DNA of 8,752 nt from Spirochaetales bacterium (GTDB lineage: Bacteria; Spirochaetota; Spirochaetia; SPDA01): NCBI GenBank assembly GCA_004525155.1, contig SPDA01000058.1:1-8752 (forward strand), written 5' to 3'. The notes under the pieces were generated by a model. The model made no database searches. It was not told the DNA's origin and saw nothing but the letters and a program-made list of their open reading frames with translations. A program made the translations under genes and the position numbers. Positions 1 through 7,229 of the stretch are shown in pieces (position 1 is the stretch's first letter; each line of letters starts with the position of its first letter).

Positions 1-741
1 AAAAGCCTGCTTTATTTATCCGAAGATCCCGTTAAGCTGGAGCAGCGTATAATCAACATGGTGAAAACGCTCGCGAAAAGTGAAGTATCGCTTTTAAACC
101 TGCGGGACGCGATAAAGTCTGTCGAGAAAATTACCACGGCATTGAAATCCGCAGTACAGAACAATGAATACCTGAATGAGCTGGGAATCAAGGTTACAAA
201 TATTAATATACTGTCGGTTTTGCCGAACAAGGAAACGGCACGGGCCCTTGAGGCGGAAACCAGGGAAAATATTCTGCGTGAAGCGGATGATGCGGTCTAT
301 AAAAGAAGAAATGCCGCGGTCGAGCAGGAAAGAAAAATAAAGGAAAATGAATTGAATACCGAGGTCGCCGTTGAGCAGAAAAAACGTCAGATAATGGAAA
401 CGCAGATGGAAGGCCGGCGTTCAGTCAAGGAGAAAGAACGGCTGATTCGTAAGGAGGAACTGGTTTTCAGGATTAAACAGGAAGAGGAAAATACAAAGCT
501 CATTGAGTTATCTGTCAAAAACAGGAAAACCGAGGCGGAAATAAAAGCCTATGCCATAAACGCGGTGCTTGAACCTTTTGCGAAAGTCAATCCTGAAATC
601 ATCAAATCCCTGTCGTCCATGGGGATGAACACCGATCAATTAATCGCGAACGCCTTTACAGGTCTTGCGGCCAATGCCGACAAGATAGGCGAACTCAATA
701 TTTCCCCGGATTTACTGCAGACTTTAATCAAGAAAAAATGA
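1..741 (+). CDS. SPFH/band-7 domain protein, C-terminal part (5' end cut by window)
   Basis: The reading frame is open from base 1, so the real start lies to the left; the ATG at 58 is internal. Visible are 246 residues. The first ~75 look like the end of a band-7 (SPFH/prohibitin-like) domain, closing with a segment around 'LPNKETARALEAETRE' (codons ~75-89). A highly charged Lys/Glu/Arg-rich stretch (codons ~85-180) then predicts a long coiled coil. The C-terminus is a small helical tail (codons ~180-246) with a 'GELNISPDLLQ' end. SPFH proteins form large ring or cage oligomers on membranes and act as scaffolds; the membrane anchor, if any, would be in the missing N-terminus. The stop is 3 bases before the NAD kinase-like gene, so the two are probably co-transcribed. 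The family call is based on recognised sequence style; the specific role is unknown. Confidence 0.85.
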   Translation, partial: KSLLYLSEDPVKLEQRIINMVKTLAKSEVSLLNLRDAIKSVEKITTALKSAVQNNEYLNELGIKVTNINILSVLPNKETARALEAETRENILREADDAVYKRRNAAVEQERKIKENELNTEVAVEQKKRQIMETQMEGRRSVKEKERLIRKEELVFRIKQEEENTKLIELSVKNRKTEAEIKAYAINAVLEPFAKVNPEIIKSLSSMGMNTDQLIANAFTGLAANADKIGELNISPDLLQTLIKKK

Positions 742-744
742 CCG

Positions 745-1671
745 ATGGAAAAAATAATATTAATCCACCGGCCCACGCGCCTGGATTCGCTTGTTGCCAG
801 GTTTAATACCAGACAGCAGGCAAAGTTTTATATAGAGCATCTTAACGCCGACTTTTCTGATTATGAACGCGAACATGATACCTACTACAAGGCTTTGGAA
901 AGACTGGCAGTTGCCGCGGGAAGAATGGGGAAAGTCCAGCAGGTGGAATGGAAATTTCTGCCGAATTTTATTTTTGGTAAAAACGACCTGGTGCTGACTG
1001 TCGGGCAGGACGGCCTGGTGGCCAATACTCTGAAATACCTGGATTCACAAAAAGTAATCGGTTTCAATCCGGATAGTGAAAGGTGGGATGGTGTTTTATC
1101 CCGGTTTGCCGTGAAGGATGCGCAGAACATTATCGAGGAAACCTTCAATAATGAGTCTTCGGTTAAGAAAATTACAAAGGCGAAAGTGCAGCTTTCGGAC
1201 AACCAGGTATTATACGCCGTAAATGATTTTTTTATCGGCATTAAAAATCATTCTTCCGCGAGGTACACCATAAGGGTAGGCGATAAATCGGAAAACCACT
1301 CCTCCAGCGGAGTTATCGTTTCCACGCCCCTGGGGCAGTCGGGCTGGATGAAAAGCATTATGCATGGCGCAGCCGGTATTGCCGAAAAACTTTCGGAAAA
1401 CCCTGTTACGCTGAAAGAAGAAAGCAGAATGGACTGGGGTAAAGACATGCTGACTTTCGCGGTCCGGGAGCCCTTCCCGAGCGTAAGCACGGATGCGGGA
1501 CTGATTTTCGGAAACATCGACAGCGGCACAAAATTCGAGATTGAATCGAAGATGGGCGAAAACGGATTCGTATTTTCGGACGGCATTCAGGACGATTTTC
1601 TTGATTTTAATTATTCAGTCATTGCGGAGATATCAATTGCCGGGAACAAGGGGAATCTGGTGGTAAACTAG
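745..1671 (+). CDS. NAD kinase-like / sugar kinase-like protein of unknown substrate
   Basis: 308 residues. It shows a remote NAD kinase-type layout. A 'DLVLTVGQDGLVANTL' segment (residues 81-96) sits where NAD kinases have their GGDGT nucleotide loop. 'YAVNDFFIG' (157-165) resembles the conserved Asn-Glu segment. 'SSSGVIVSTPLGQSGW' (186-201) matches the 'DGLIVATPTGSTAY'-type strand and loop. The N-terminus (residues ~1-60, with 'EREHDTYYKAL' at 41-51) is unlike classical NAD kinases. GGDGT reads G87-Q88-D89-G90-L91, and the Asp before the 'GLIVATP' segment is Ser, so activity on NAD cannot be assumed. It starts 3 bases after the SPFH stop, with no clear Shine-Dalgarno sequence, suggesting translational coupling and a shared function. 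Genome pipelines may label such proteins 'sugar kinase' or 'NAD(+)/NADH kinase'. Fold membership is fairly likely; the reaction is not known. Confidence 0.75.
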   Translation: MEKIILIHRPTRLDSLVARFNTRQQAKFYIEHLNADFSDYEREHDTYYKALERLAVAAGRMGKVQQVEWKFLPNFIFGKNDLVLTVGQDGLVANTLKYLDSQKVIGFNPDSERWDGVLSRFAVKDAQNIIEETFNNESSVKKITKAKVQLSDNQVLYAVNDFFIGIKNHSSARYTIRVGDKSENHSSSGVIVSTPLGQSGWMKSIMHGAAGIAEKLSENPVTLKEESRMDWGKDMLTFAVREPFPSVSTDAGLIFGNIDSGTKFEIESKMGENGFVFSDGIQDDFLDFNYSVIAEISIAGNKGNLVVN

Positions 1672-1700
1672 ACCGGGCCTCGGCCGCATGGGTACATGCA

Positions 1701-2102
1701 TCAGGAAAAGAGTAGGCGCACTTTTTCGGCAATGGGCACATCCGCCGGCGCGAGCTCCCAGGCCGCCAGTTCCTCCGTATTAACCCAGGCACAGGCCGAG
1801 TGGTCCAGGGGAGCGGGGCTGCCGGAAAGAATCTCCGCTTCATACGCCAGAAGTTCGATGGAAATATGCGGGTAGTCCCATCTGCACGAGGCGATGAACT
1901 TTCCGATCCGCGTGCCGATGCCGAGCTCTTCCTTCAGCTCGCGTTTGAGACATTCCTCCGGGCTCTCTCCCTCCTCGATTTTTCCTCCTGGAAATTCCCA
2001 TTTCCCCTCCAGGGGATCTCCCGCGCTGCGCTGGGCCAGGAGTACCCTGCCTCCTTCCGCAATAACCGCCGCCGTCACCTGTATCCGTTCCGCCTTCATC
2101 AT
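1701..2102 (-). CDS. MutT/NudG-type Nudix hydrolase ((deoxy)nucleoside triphosphate pyrophosphohydrolase)
   Basis: 133 residues, the usual length of a stand-alone MutT-like enzyme. The complete Nudix box is present: G40, E46, R54-E55-L56, E58-E59, G61-I62, fitting GX5EX7REUXEEXGU, with the metal-binding glutamates intact. The preceding 'GKWEFPGGKIEEGE' (33-46) is typical of MutT/NudG enzymes, which hydrolyse oxidised or non-canonical (d)NTPs to the monophosphate and pyrophosphate in the cytoplasm. The C-terminal 'WELAPADVPI' (115-124) resembles NudG more than E. coli MutT, so 8-oxo-dGTP is only one possible substrate. The ATG at 2102 overlaps the aroA stop (ATGA). The next codon is also ATG (2099-2097) and is better spaced from an AAGG at 2107-2104, so translation may start there, giving 132 residues. 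The gene is coupled to aroA and convergent with the NAD kinase-like gene. Confidence 0.92.
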   Translation of the reverse strand: MMKAERIQVTAAVIAEGGRVLLAQRSAGDPLEGKWEFPGGKIEEGESPEECLKRELKEELGIGTRIGKFIASCRWDYPHISIELLAYEAEILSGSPAPLDHSACAWVNTEELAAWELAPADVPIAEKVRLLFS

Positions 2103-3382
2103 GCCTTGACCATAACCGAGCCGAGCAGATCATAGAAATCGGGAAAAGTTATCCCCGCGGCGGAGGCATCATCAATAACTGTTTTCCCTTCCGCTCCCAG
2201 GGCCGCCACGCTCAACGCCATAATTACCCGGTGGTCCCCGCGGCCGCAGACCCTTGCCCCGGTAAGCCCTTTCCCTCCGCGGCCTTTTATTATGAGTCCG
2301 TCGGGCATCTCTTCGATGTCCGCACCCATTTTCGAAAGCTCCTGCTGCATTACCGTAATCCTGTCGGTTTCCTTGAGCCGGGCCTGCGGCACGTTGAAAA
2401 GCCTTGTGGTTCCTTCCGCGAAACAGGCCGCGGCAGCCAGTGCCGGGAGGGCGTCGGGAGTGTCGTTAAGATCCAGGTCAGCTCCGGTAAAGGCCGGCCC
2501 GTCTTTGCCGGCGCCGAGGACGGTTATCGAGTCCCCGCCGAAGGAATACCTGACGCCCATGGATTCGAGCATGCCCACCAGGGCCTTGTCTCCCTGTGTG
2601 TCCTTCATGTCGAGGCCGAGCAGGGTGAGTTCGCTGCCGGTAATGGCGGCGGCGCACAGAAAAAAGGCCGCGGAAGAGAAATCCGCCGGTATCGATTTAT
2701 CAAAAGGTCTGTACCGCTGGCCGCCTTTGATGCGGAATAACGAATAATCGGAATAGGTAAGCAGAATTCCCTGCTCCGAAAGCCAGCCCAGGGTCATGTC
2801 TATGTAGGGTTTTTCATAGAGCAGGGGCACATGTATTGTAGAATCCCCCGCCGCCAGAGGAGCGGCCAGTAGAAGGCTTGTCAGGTACTGGCTGGTGGGG
2901 CATTCCATGCTTGTTTCCCCGCCTCGAAGCGGGCCTTTGATAATAACAGGCGCGCAGCCGTTTCCCCGGGTAGAGAAAGCCTCCGCGCCAAGGTCCCTCA
3001 AGCCGCCGAGAAGCCCTTCGATGGGCCTCCTCCGTATCTGTTCATCACCGGTAAACACGGTCCAGCTGCCCTGCAGGGCGGCCGCACCCGCGGCGAGGTA
3101 AAGGGTGGTGCCGGAATTACCCGTGTCGATGACGTTTTCCGGGGTGCCGGGGCTGCCTTCGGTCCCGGTGATGACGAGAGTTTTATCCTCTTGCCGAACT
3201 CCGGCTCCCAGGGCGAGAATTGTCCGCAGGCAGGATGCGGTATCCTCCGATGCAAGGGGATGGCGCACGATGCTTTCCCCTTCCGCGAGCGCAGCAATGA
3301 GAAGGGCCCGAATGGTATGGGACTTGGACGCCGGTATGCGTACACTGCCCTCAAGGTGCGAAGGATTTATCACTTTTTCCAC
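2099..3382 (-). CDS. aroA: 3-phosphoshikimate 1-carboxyvinyltransferase (EPSP synthase)
   Basis: 427 residues, normal length for EPSP synthase, the cytoplasmic shikimate-pathway enzyme that joins shikimate-3-phosphate and phosphoenolpyruvate. Landmarks occur in the expected order: 'PASKSHTIRALLIAALAEG' (17-35, with K20, S21, R25); 'DTGNSGTT' (86-93); 'TGDEQIRRRP' (111-120); 'SQYLTSLLLAAPLA' (164-177); 'PADFSSAAFFL' (232-242); 'LNDTPDALPALAAAA' (305-319, D310 as catalytic Asp); 'RLKETDRI' (335-342, E338); 'GDHRVIMAL' (382-390); 'TFPDF' (412-416). Residue 95 after GNSGTT is Tyr, where many EPSP synthases have Arg. Ile411 is where E. coli has Lys411, a difference shared with some class II enzymes. 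The start is GTG at 3382; the frame has a stop (TAG, 3394-3392) just upstream and no ATG alternative. No good ribosome binding site is visible. Divergent from the ABC operon and followed by the overlapping Nudix gene. Confidence 0.96.
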   Translation of the reverse strand: MEKVINPSHLEGSVRIPASKSHTIRALLIAALAEGESIVRHPLASEDTASCLRTILALGAGVRQEDKTLVITGTEGSPGTPENVIDTGNSGTTLYLAAGAAALQGSWTVFTGDEQIRRRPIEGLLGGLRDLGAEAFSTRGNGCAPVIIKGPLRGGETSMECPTSQYLTSLLLAAPLAAGDSTIHVPLLYEKPYIDMTLGWLSEQGILLTYSDYSLFRIKGGQRYRPFDKSIPADFSSAAFFLCAAAITGSELTLLGLDMKDTQGDKALVGMLESMGVRYSFGGDSITVLGAGKDGPAFTGADLDLNDTPDALPALAAAACFAEGTTRLFNVPQARLKETDRITVMQQELSKMGADIEEMPDGLIIKGRGGKGLTGARVCGRGDHRVIMALSVAALGAEGKTVIDDASAAGITFPDFYDLLGSVMVKA

Positions 3383-3390
3383 AGAGAGAG

Positions 3391-3417
3391 TCTATACGTA
3401 TGTAAAGACTGATTCAA
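3391..3417 (-). promoter_or_regulatory. Weak candidate promoter for aroA-nudix
   Basis: On the minus strand, TTGAAT (3417-3412) and TATAGA (3396-3391) are separated by 15 bases, shorter than the ideal 17. If used, transcription would begin only a few bases before the GTG start at 3382, giving an almost leaderless message. That would fit the absence of a Shine-Dalgarno sequence. This is a pattern match only. Confidence 0.28.
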
Positions 3418-3452
3418 CCGGAAACAGGCTTGCGTTTTTAAGAAAAAAAGAA

Positions 3453-3482
3453 TTGACAATACAGGAGTATATCACTTATCGT
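3453..3482 (+). promoter_or_regulatory. Candidate sigma70-type promoter for the ABC transporter operon
   Basis: A perfect -35 hexamer TTGACA (3453-3458) is followed after 18 bases by TATCGT (3477-3482), which matches TATAAT at 4 of 6 positions. It lies in the 117-base divergent region (3383-3499) just ahead of the first ATPase codon. With this -10, the start of transcription would fall around 3489, at the ribosome binding site, leaving a leader of roughly 11 bases. No riboswitch-sized leader and no convincing operator palindrome are present. The -35 is strong evidence; the -10 assignment is less sure. Confidence 0.5.
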
Positions 3483-3488
3483 ACTATT

Positions 3489-3493
3489 AAGGA
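3489..3493 (+). promoter_or_regulatory. Ribosome binding site of ABC ATPase gene
   Basis: AAGGA six bases before the ATG at 3500. It supports this start over later in-frame codons. Confidence 0.65.
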
Positions 3494-3499
3494 TAAAGC

Positions 3500-5041
3500 A
3501 TGCCTGATTTAGCGACTACTGCTCCATTCCTGGAAATGAAAGCCATTTCCAAACAATTCCCCAAAGTTCTGGCTAACGACAACATCTCGATAAGACTCGA
3601 AAAAGGTGAAATTCTGTCGTTTCTGGGCGAGAACGGCGCCGGAAAATCCACCCTGATGAACATTCTTTACGGCTTGTATAGGCCCACAGAGGGTGAAATA
3701 TTCATCGAGGGCCGTAAAGTCGAGTTTTCATCACCCAAGGACGCCATAACCGCGGGCCTCGGTATGGTGCATCAGCATTTTATGCTGGTCGAGAATCTGT
3801 CGGTGACGGAAAATATCATCCTAGGCAACGAGCCGGTAAAGGCGGGAGTCATCAATTACAGGGAGGCACGGGAAAAGGTGAGGAATCTGTCGGAAATGTA
3901 TCACCTTGCCATAAATCCTGACGATATCATAGAAAACGTCTCCGTGGGGCTGCAGCAGCGGGTGGAGATACTGAAGGCCCTGTACAGGCAGGCGAAGATT
4001 CTCATTCTCGATGAACCGACCGCCGTGCTGACCCCTCATGAAGTTGAAGAATTTTTTTCCGTTATCCGAAAACTGCGGGAGCGGGATGTTTCCATCATTA
4101 TTATCACTCATAAGCTGGAAGAGGTCACCGCGATTTCCGACAGGGTTTATATCCTGCGCAAGGGAAAACTCGCGGGCGAGAGAAAAACATCGGAAACCAC
4201 AAAAGAGGAACTCGCCAATCTTATGGTGGGACGCGAAGTCATACTGACGGTGACGAAAGACGAAAAAATACCGGGAGAGAACCCGGTACTGACTATTTCG
4301 GACCTGACTGTAAAGGGAGACAACAAGCTGACGGCCCTGAAATCCCTGTCCCTGTCCGTACGGCCGGGTGAGATCGTGGGCATCGCCGGCGTCGACGGAA
4401 ACGGCCAGAGGGAGCTCGCGGAAGCGATAATCGGTCTCAGGCCGGTGAGTTCCGGCTCAATCCTTTTCGATGACAAAGATGTTGCCCATTGGACCACGAG
4501 GGAACGCATCGAGGCTTTTATTTCCTACGTTCCCGCGGACAGGCAGCGGTACGGGCTTATTCTTCCCATGATGATTACGGAGAATGTTACCCTCGGGAAG
4601 CATTTAAAGCCGCCTTTTTCGAAGGGAATCAACCTGAACCTGAAATATATCGAAGAGTTCGCCGCCAAACTGGTCCAGGACTTCGATATACGCACCCCGT
4701 CGGTTACCCAGACCGCCTCGACCCTGTCAGGAGGAAATCAGCAGAAAGTGATTCTTGCGAGGGAGTTTTCCAGGAAGCCCCGGTTTCTCCTTATTTCCCA
4801 GCCGACGAGGGGTCTCGATGTGGGCGCCATAGAATACATCCATTCGCAGATAATCAAGATGAGGGATGCCGATGTGGCTATTCTGCTTATTTCTCTCGAA
4901 CTGGAAGAGATTTTTTCCCTGTCCGACCGGATTATGGTTCTATATGAGGGGGCCATCGTGAAGGAATTTGACGCCAAAGATACGAATGAGCGGCAGGTAG
5001 GCCTTTACATGACCGGCGCGAAAGAGCAGGCAGCCGTATGA
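3500..5041 (+). CDS. BMP/nucleoside-type ABC transporter, double ATP-binding subunit (NupO/YufO-like)
   Basis: 513 residues, containing two ABC ATPase domains in tandem as in the BMP (basic membrane protein) nucleoside/purine and CUT2 sugar importers. Domain 1 is complete: Walker A GENGAGKST (43-51), Q-loop Q92, signature 'VSVGLQQRVEI' (147-157), Walker B 'ILILDEP' (167-173), H-loop His204. Domain 2 (from ~263) has a degenerate Walker A 'GVDGNGQRE' (297-305) without the GKS/T lysine, a normal signature LSGGNQQKV (409-417), a Walker B ending in 'ISQPT' with no catalytic Glu, and Ser465 in place of the H-loop His. One competent and one degenerate site is usual for this class. It would sit at the cytoplasmic face and power import through the two permeases downstream. 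The stop overlaps the next start (ATGA, 5038-5041). The substrate cannot be read from the ATPase; nucleosides, purines or riboflavin are known for the class. Confidence 0.93.
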   Translation: MPDLATTAPFLEMKAISKQFPKVLANDNISIRLEKGEILSFLGENGAGKSTLMNILYGLYRPTEGEIFIEGRKVEFSSPKDAITAGLGMVHQHFMLVENLSVTENIILGNEPVKAGVINYREAREKVRNLSEMYHLAINPDDIIENVSVGLQQRVEILKALYRQAKILILDEPTAVLTPHEVEEFFSVIRKLRERDVSIIIITHKLEEVTAISDRVYILRKGKLAGERKTSETTKEELANLMVGREVILTVTKDEKIPGENPVLTISDLTVKGDNKLTALKSLSLSVRPGEIVGIAGVDGNGQRELAEAIIGLRPVSSGSILFDDKDVAHWTTRERIEAFISYVPADRQRYGLILPMMITENVTLGKHLKPPFSKGINLNLKYIEEFAAKLVQDFDIRTPSVTQTASTLSGGNQQKVILAREFSRKPRFLLISQPTRGLDVGAIEYIHSQIIKMRDADVAILLISLELEEIFSLSDRIMVLYEGAIVKEFDAKDTNERQVGLYMTGAKEQAAV

Positions 5042-6273
5042 GCAGAACCTCCCTGAAAATCCTGGTGGTTGTAATTATAGCCGTAAGCGGAATTGCCGGC
5101 GCCGTATTATGGTTTGCGTCTTATTTTATCGGCCTGGTATTTGTCGGGCTCGCTTTGATACTGTTTTTTGTGCATAAAAGGCTGTCTGTAAAGGCGGACA
5201 ATGATTACCGCGGAGAATTGAGGAAGCAGATCTCGACCCTGCTGATTCCCCTGGCAGGCATTGTCATCGCCGTCATCATAGGCGGCATATTGATGCTGGC
5301 TACCGGGTACGACCCCTGGGCGGCGTATAAAGCCCTGTTTTACGGCGGATTCGTTAAAAACTGGCATGTGTCCGTGCTGAATTCGGTTCCCCTCATGTTC
5401 ACGGGGCTTTCCATAGCGCTGGCTTTCAAGGCCGGACTGTTCAACATAGGCGCTGAAGGTCAGTATTACGTGGGCGCCATGGCCGCGACTTTCCTGGGCA
5501 TTTACCTCAAGCTTCCCGGTATTCTGGCCATCCCCATAATCTTTATTGTCTCCGCCGCCGTGGCAGGGGCTTACAACTTTATTCCGGCCCTGCTGAAAGT
5601 CAAAACCGGCGCCCACGAAGTCATCACTACCATGATGTTCGCTCACATTGCCCGCTATCTGTCTTCCATTTTCATCCGCGGTATGGGGGGGGATCCGAAT
5701 ACCTCGAAACACGCCTATGTAACCTGGCCGATACTTGAATCAAGCGAGCTCCCGAGGTTTCAGCAGTTCCTGCCGAACGCGAATTACCGGGTGCACATGG
5801 GCATTATCATCGCCATAGCCGTAGCCTTTCTTGTCTACTACTTTTTGCGGTACACAAAGTACGGGTTTGAAATCCGTGCCGTTGGGCATAATCCACTTGC
5901 TTCCAGGACCCAGGGGATTTCCGTATCCGCCAATGTGTACAGGTCCCTGCTCATGGCCGGAATGCTGGCTGGCCTGGCTGGCGTAACGCAGATTGTAGGC
6001 CTGGATCACAAATTTTTTGAAAACCTGAACGCCGGGTACGGCTGGAACGGAATTTCCGTGGCACTGCTCGCTTCCAATCATCCTATCGGTGTTATTTTTA
6101 CTTCCCTGCTCTGGGGCGCTCTGGACGCCGGCGGCCAATACATGGCCAGGACCGAACAGACGCCGAACGCAATCGTTGAGATTATCAAGGGAATCATTCT
6201 CTTCCTTGTTGTGGCCAGATATATCTACTCCTACCTGGGTAACCGGCTCCGAAGGAAAAAGGCGCTTGTATGA
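5038..6273 (+). CDS. BMP/nucleoside-type ABC transporter permease 1 (NupP/YufP-like)
   Basis: 411 residues, strongly hydrophobic, with family landmarks 'FNIGAEGQYYVGA' (135-147), 'KVKTGAHEVITTMM' (187-200) and the cytoplasmic ATPase-contact loop 'TKYGFEIRAVGHNPLA' (273-288). It forms half of the inner-membrane channel with the next gene. The homologous part seems to begin near residue 60. Residues ~7-48 add a hydrophobic stretch long enough for two membrane spans, followed by a charged linker (48-63), making the protein about 50-60 residues longer than I expect for this family. The start at 5038 is supported by the ATGA overlap with the ATPase gene and an AGG at 5028-5030. The C-terminus is Arg/Lys-rich (cytoplasmic). 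A run of eight G (5685-5692) lies in codons 216-219. Confidence 0.92.
   Translation: MSRTSLKILVVVIIAVSGIAGAVLWFASYFIGLVFVGLALILFFVHKRLSVKADNDYRGELRKQISTLLIPLAGIVIAVIIGGILMLATGYDPWAAYKALFYGGFVKNWHVSVLNSVPLMFTGLSIALAFKAGLFNIGAEGQYYVGAMAATFLGIYLKLPGILAIPIIFIVSAAVAGAYNFIPALLKVKTGAHEVITTMMFAHIARYLSSIFIRGMGGDPNTSKHAYVTWPILESSELPRFQQFLPNANYRVHMGIIIAIAVAFLVYYFLRYTKYGFEIRAVGHNPLASRTQGISVSANVYRSLLMAGMLAGLAGVTQIVGLDHKFFENLNAGYGWNGISVALLASNHPIGVIFTSLLWGALDAGGQYMARTEQTPNAIVEIIKGIILFLVVARYIYSYLGNRLRRKKALV
5685..5692 (+). repeat. Run of eight G in permease 1 gene
   Basis: A G8 homopolymer covers the last base of Met216, Gly217, Gly218 and the first base of Asp219. Such tracts are prone to slippage; a one-base change would truncate permease 1. 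Seen directly; any functional role is inference. Confidence 0.6.
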
Positions 6274-7226
6274 ACGGATTTTTTTCCATAATTAACGTGG
6301 ATCTTGTTTTTGCAATGATTCGGCTTTCCACTCCGATAGTGCTGGCTGCCATCGGCGCGGTCATGTGCGAGCGGTCGGGAATTGTCAATATCGCCATGGA
6401 AGGCATAATGATAATCGGCGCATTTTTTGCCGCGGTGGTTTCAATTTTTACCGGCAATCCCTGGCTGGGACTCATTGCCGGAATAGTTTCTGGCGCCCTG
6501 TTTTCTCTCATCCACGCAGTCGCGACCATAAGCTTTCATCTGGACCACGTGGTTTCCGGCGCAGTGCTGAATATTCTCGCTTTTGGCATAGTCCGTTATC
6601 TGATGATTCTGTTTTTCGGTCATCCCGGTACCACGGATCCCATCCCCCTTTCCCTGGCAGCCTACAGGCTGCACATACCCATTCTGTCGGACATTCCCAT
6701 TATCGGAAGAGTACTGTTTTCCCAGACTCCCATTGTTTATATCAGTATTTTCCTGGTCTTTTTCCTGGCCTTCATCACGAAAAAAACCCGCCTGGGGCTG
6801 CACATCCGGGCAGCCGGCGAACATCCCCTTGCCCTGGAAACTATCGGTGTATCGGTCAAGAAAATCCGCTATATTGCCGTTGTCATTTCCGGTATTACTT
6901 CCGGGCTTGCGGGAGCTTACCTTTCCATTGAAAACAACGTTTCCTTTACCGAGGGCATGACCAACGGCCGCGGATTTATAGCCCTTGCAGCAAACATTTC
7001 CGGGGGGTGGAACACCGTAGGCGCCTGGCTCGCTTCCCTCTTCTTCGGCCTGGCGGATGCCCTGCAGGTGCGCTTCCAGGTTATGAAACTCTTCCGCGTT
7101 CCGGCGGAAGTGTTCGTCATATTCCCGTACGTAGCCACGGTTCTCGCCGTGGCCGGACTCGTGCGCCGGTCCCGCCCGCCGAAATCGCTGGGTGTCGATT
7201 TCATGATAGAAAAAGAAGGCGATTGA
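6270..7226 (+). CDS. BMP/nucleoside-type ABC transporter permease 2 (NupQ/YufQ-like)
   Basis: 318 residues, the normal length for this second permease, with about eight to ten hydrophobic segments. Landmarks are 'ERSGIVNIAMEGIMIIGAF' (34-52), 'DHVVSGAVLNILA' (92-104), the ATPase-contact loop 'TRLGLHIRAAGEHPLALE' (173-190) and 'GRGFIALAANISGGW' (233-247). It pairs with permease 1 to make the membrane channel. The start overlaps the stop of permease 1 (ATGA, 6270-6273), with AAAAAGG (6256-6262) seven bases upstream. It ends the operon; 28 bases later the convergent response regulator gene begins its stop codon. No periplasmic or lipoprotein receptor gene follows. Confidence 0.93.
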   Translation: MNGFFSIINVDLVFAMIRLSTPIVLAAIGAVMCERSGIVNIAMEGIMIIGAFFAAVVSIFTGNPWLGLIAGIVSGALFSLIHAVATISFHLDHVVSGAVLNILAFGIVRYLMILFFGHPGTTDPIPLSLAAYRLHIPILSDIPIIGRVLFSQTPIVYISIFLVFFLAFITKKTRLGLHIRAAGEHPLALETIGVSVKKIRYIAVVISGITSGLAGAYLSIENNVSFTEGMTNGRGFIALAANISGGWNTVGAWLASLFFGLADALQVRFQVMKLFRVPAEVFVIFPYVATVLAVAGLVRRSRPPKSLGVDFMIEKEGD

Positions 7227-7229
7227 CTC

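Noticed and set aside
1686..1699. Perfect 5-base stem with tetraloop (GCATG-GGTA-CATGC) between the two convergent genes
   Set aside because: The stem is short and neither strand has a T tract after it, so it does not qualify as an intrinsic terminator.
2231..2747. Long plus-strand open frames opposite aroA (169 and 151 residues)
   Set aside because: They lie antisense to a well-supported aroA, have Pro/Arg/Ser-rich compositions typical of shadow frames in GC-rich DNA, and match no family I recognise.
3383..3499. Possible riboswitch ahead of the transporter operon
   Set aside because: The region is only 117 bases, the apparent promoter lies close to the start codon, and I see no purine or FMN riboswitch core.
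5107..5712. Minus-strand open frame of 201 residues opposite permease 1
   Set aside because: Antisense to a permease with clear family motifs; hydrophilic Gly/His/Gln-rich shadow sequence with no motif.
6365..6931. Plus-strand frame of 188 residues inside permease 2
   Set aside because: An out-of-frame shadow of the permease, rich in His/Arg/Ser, with no recognisable domain.
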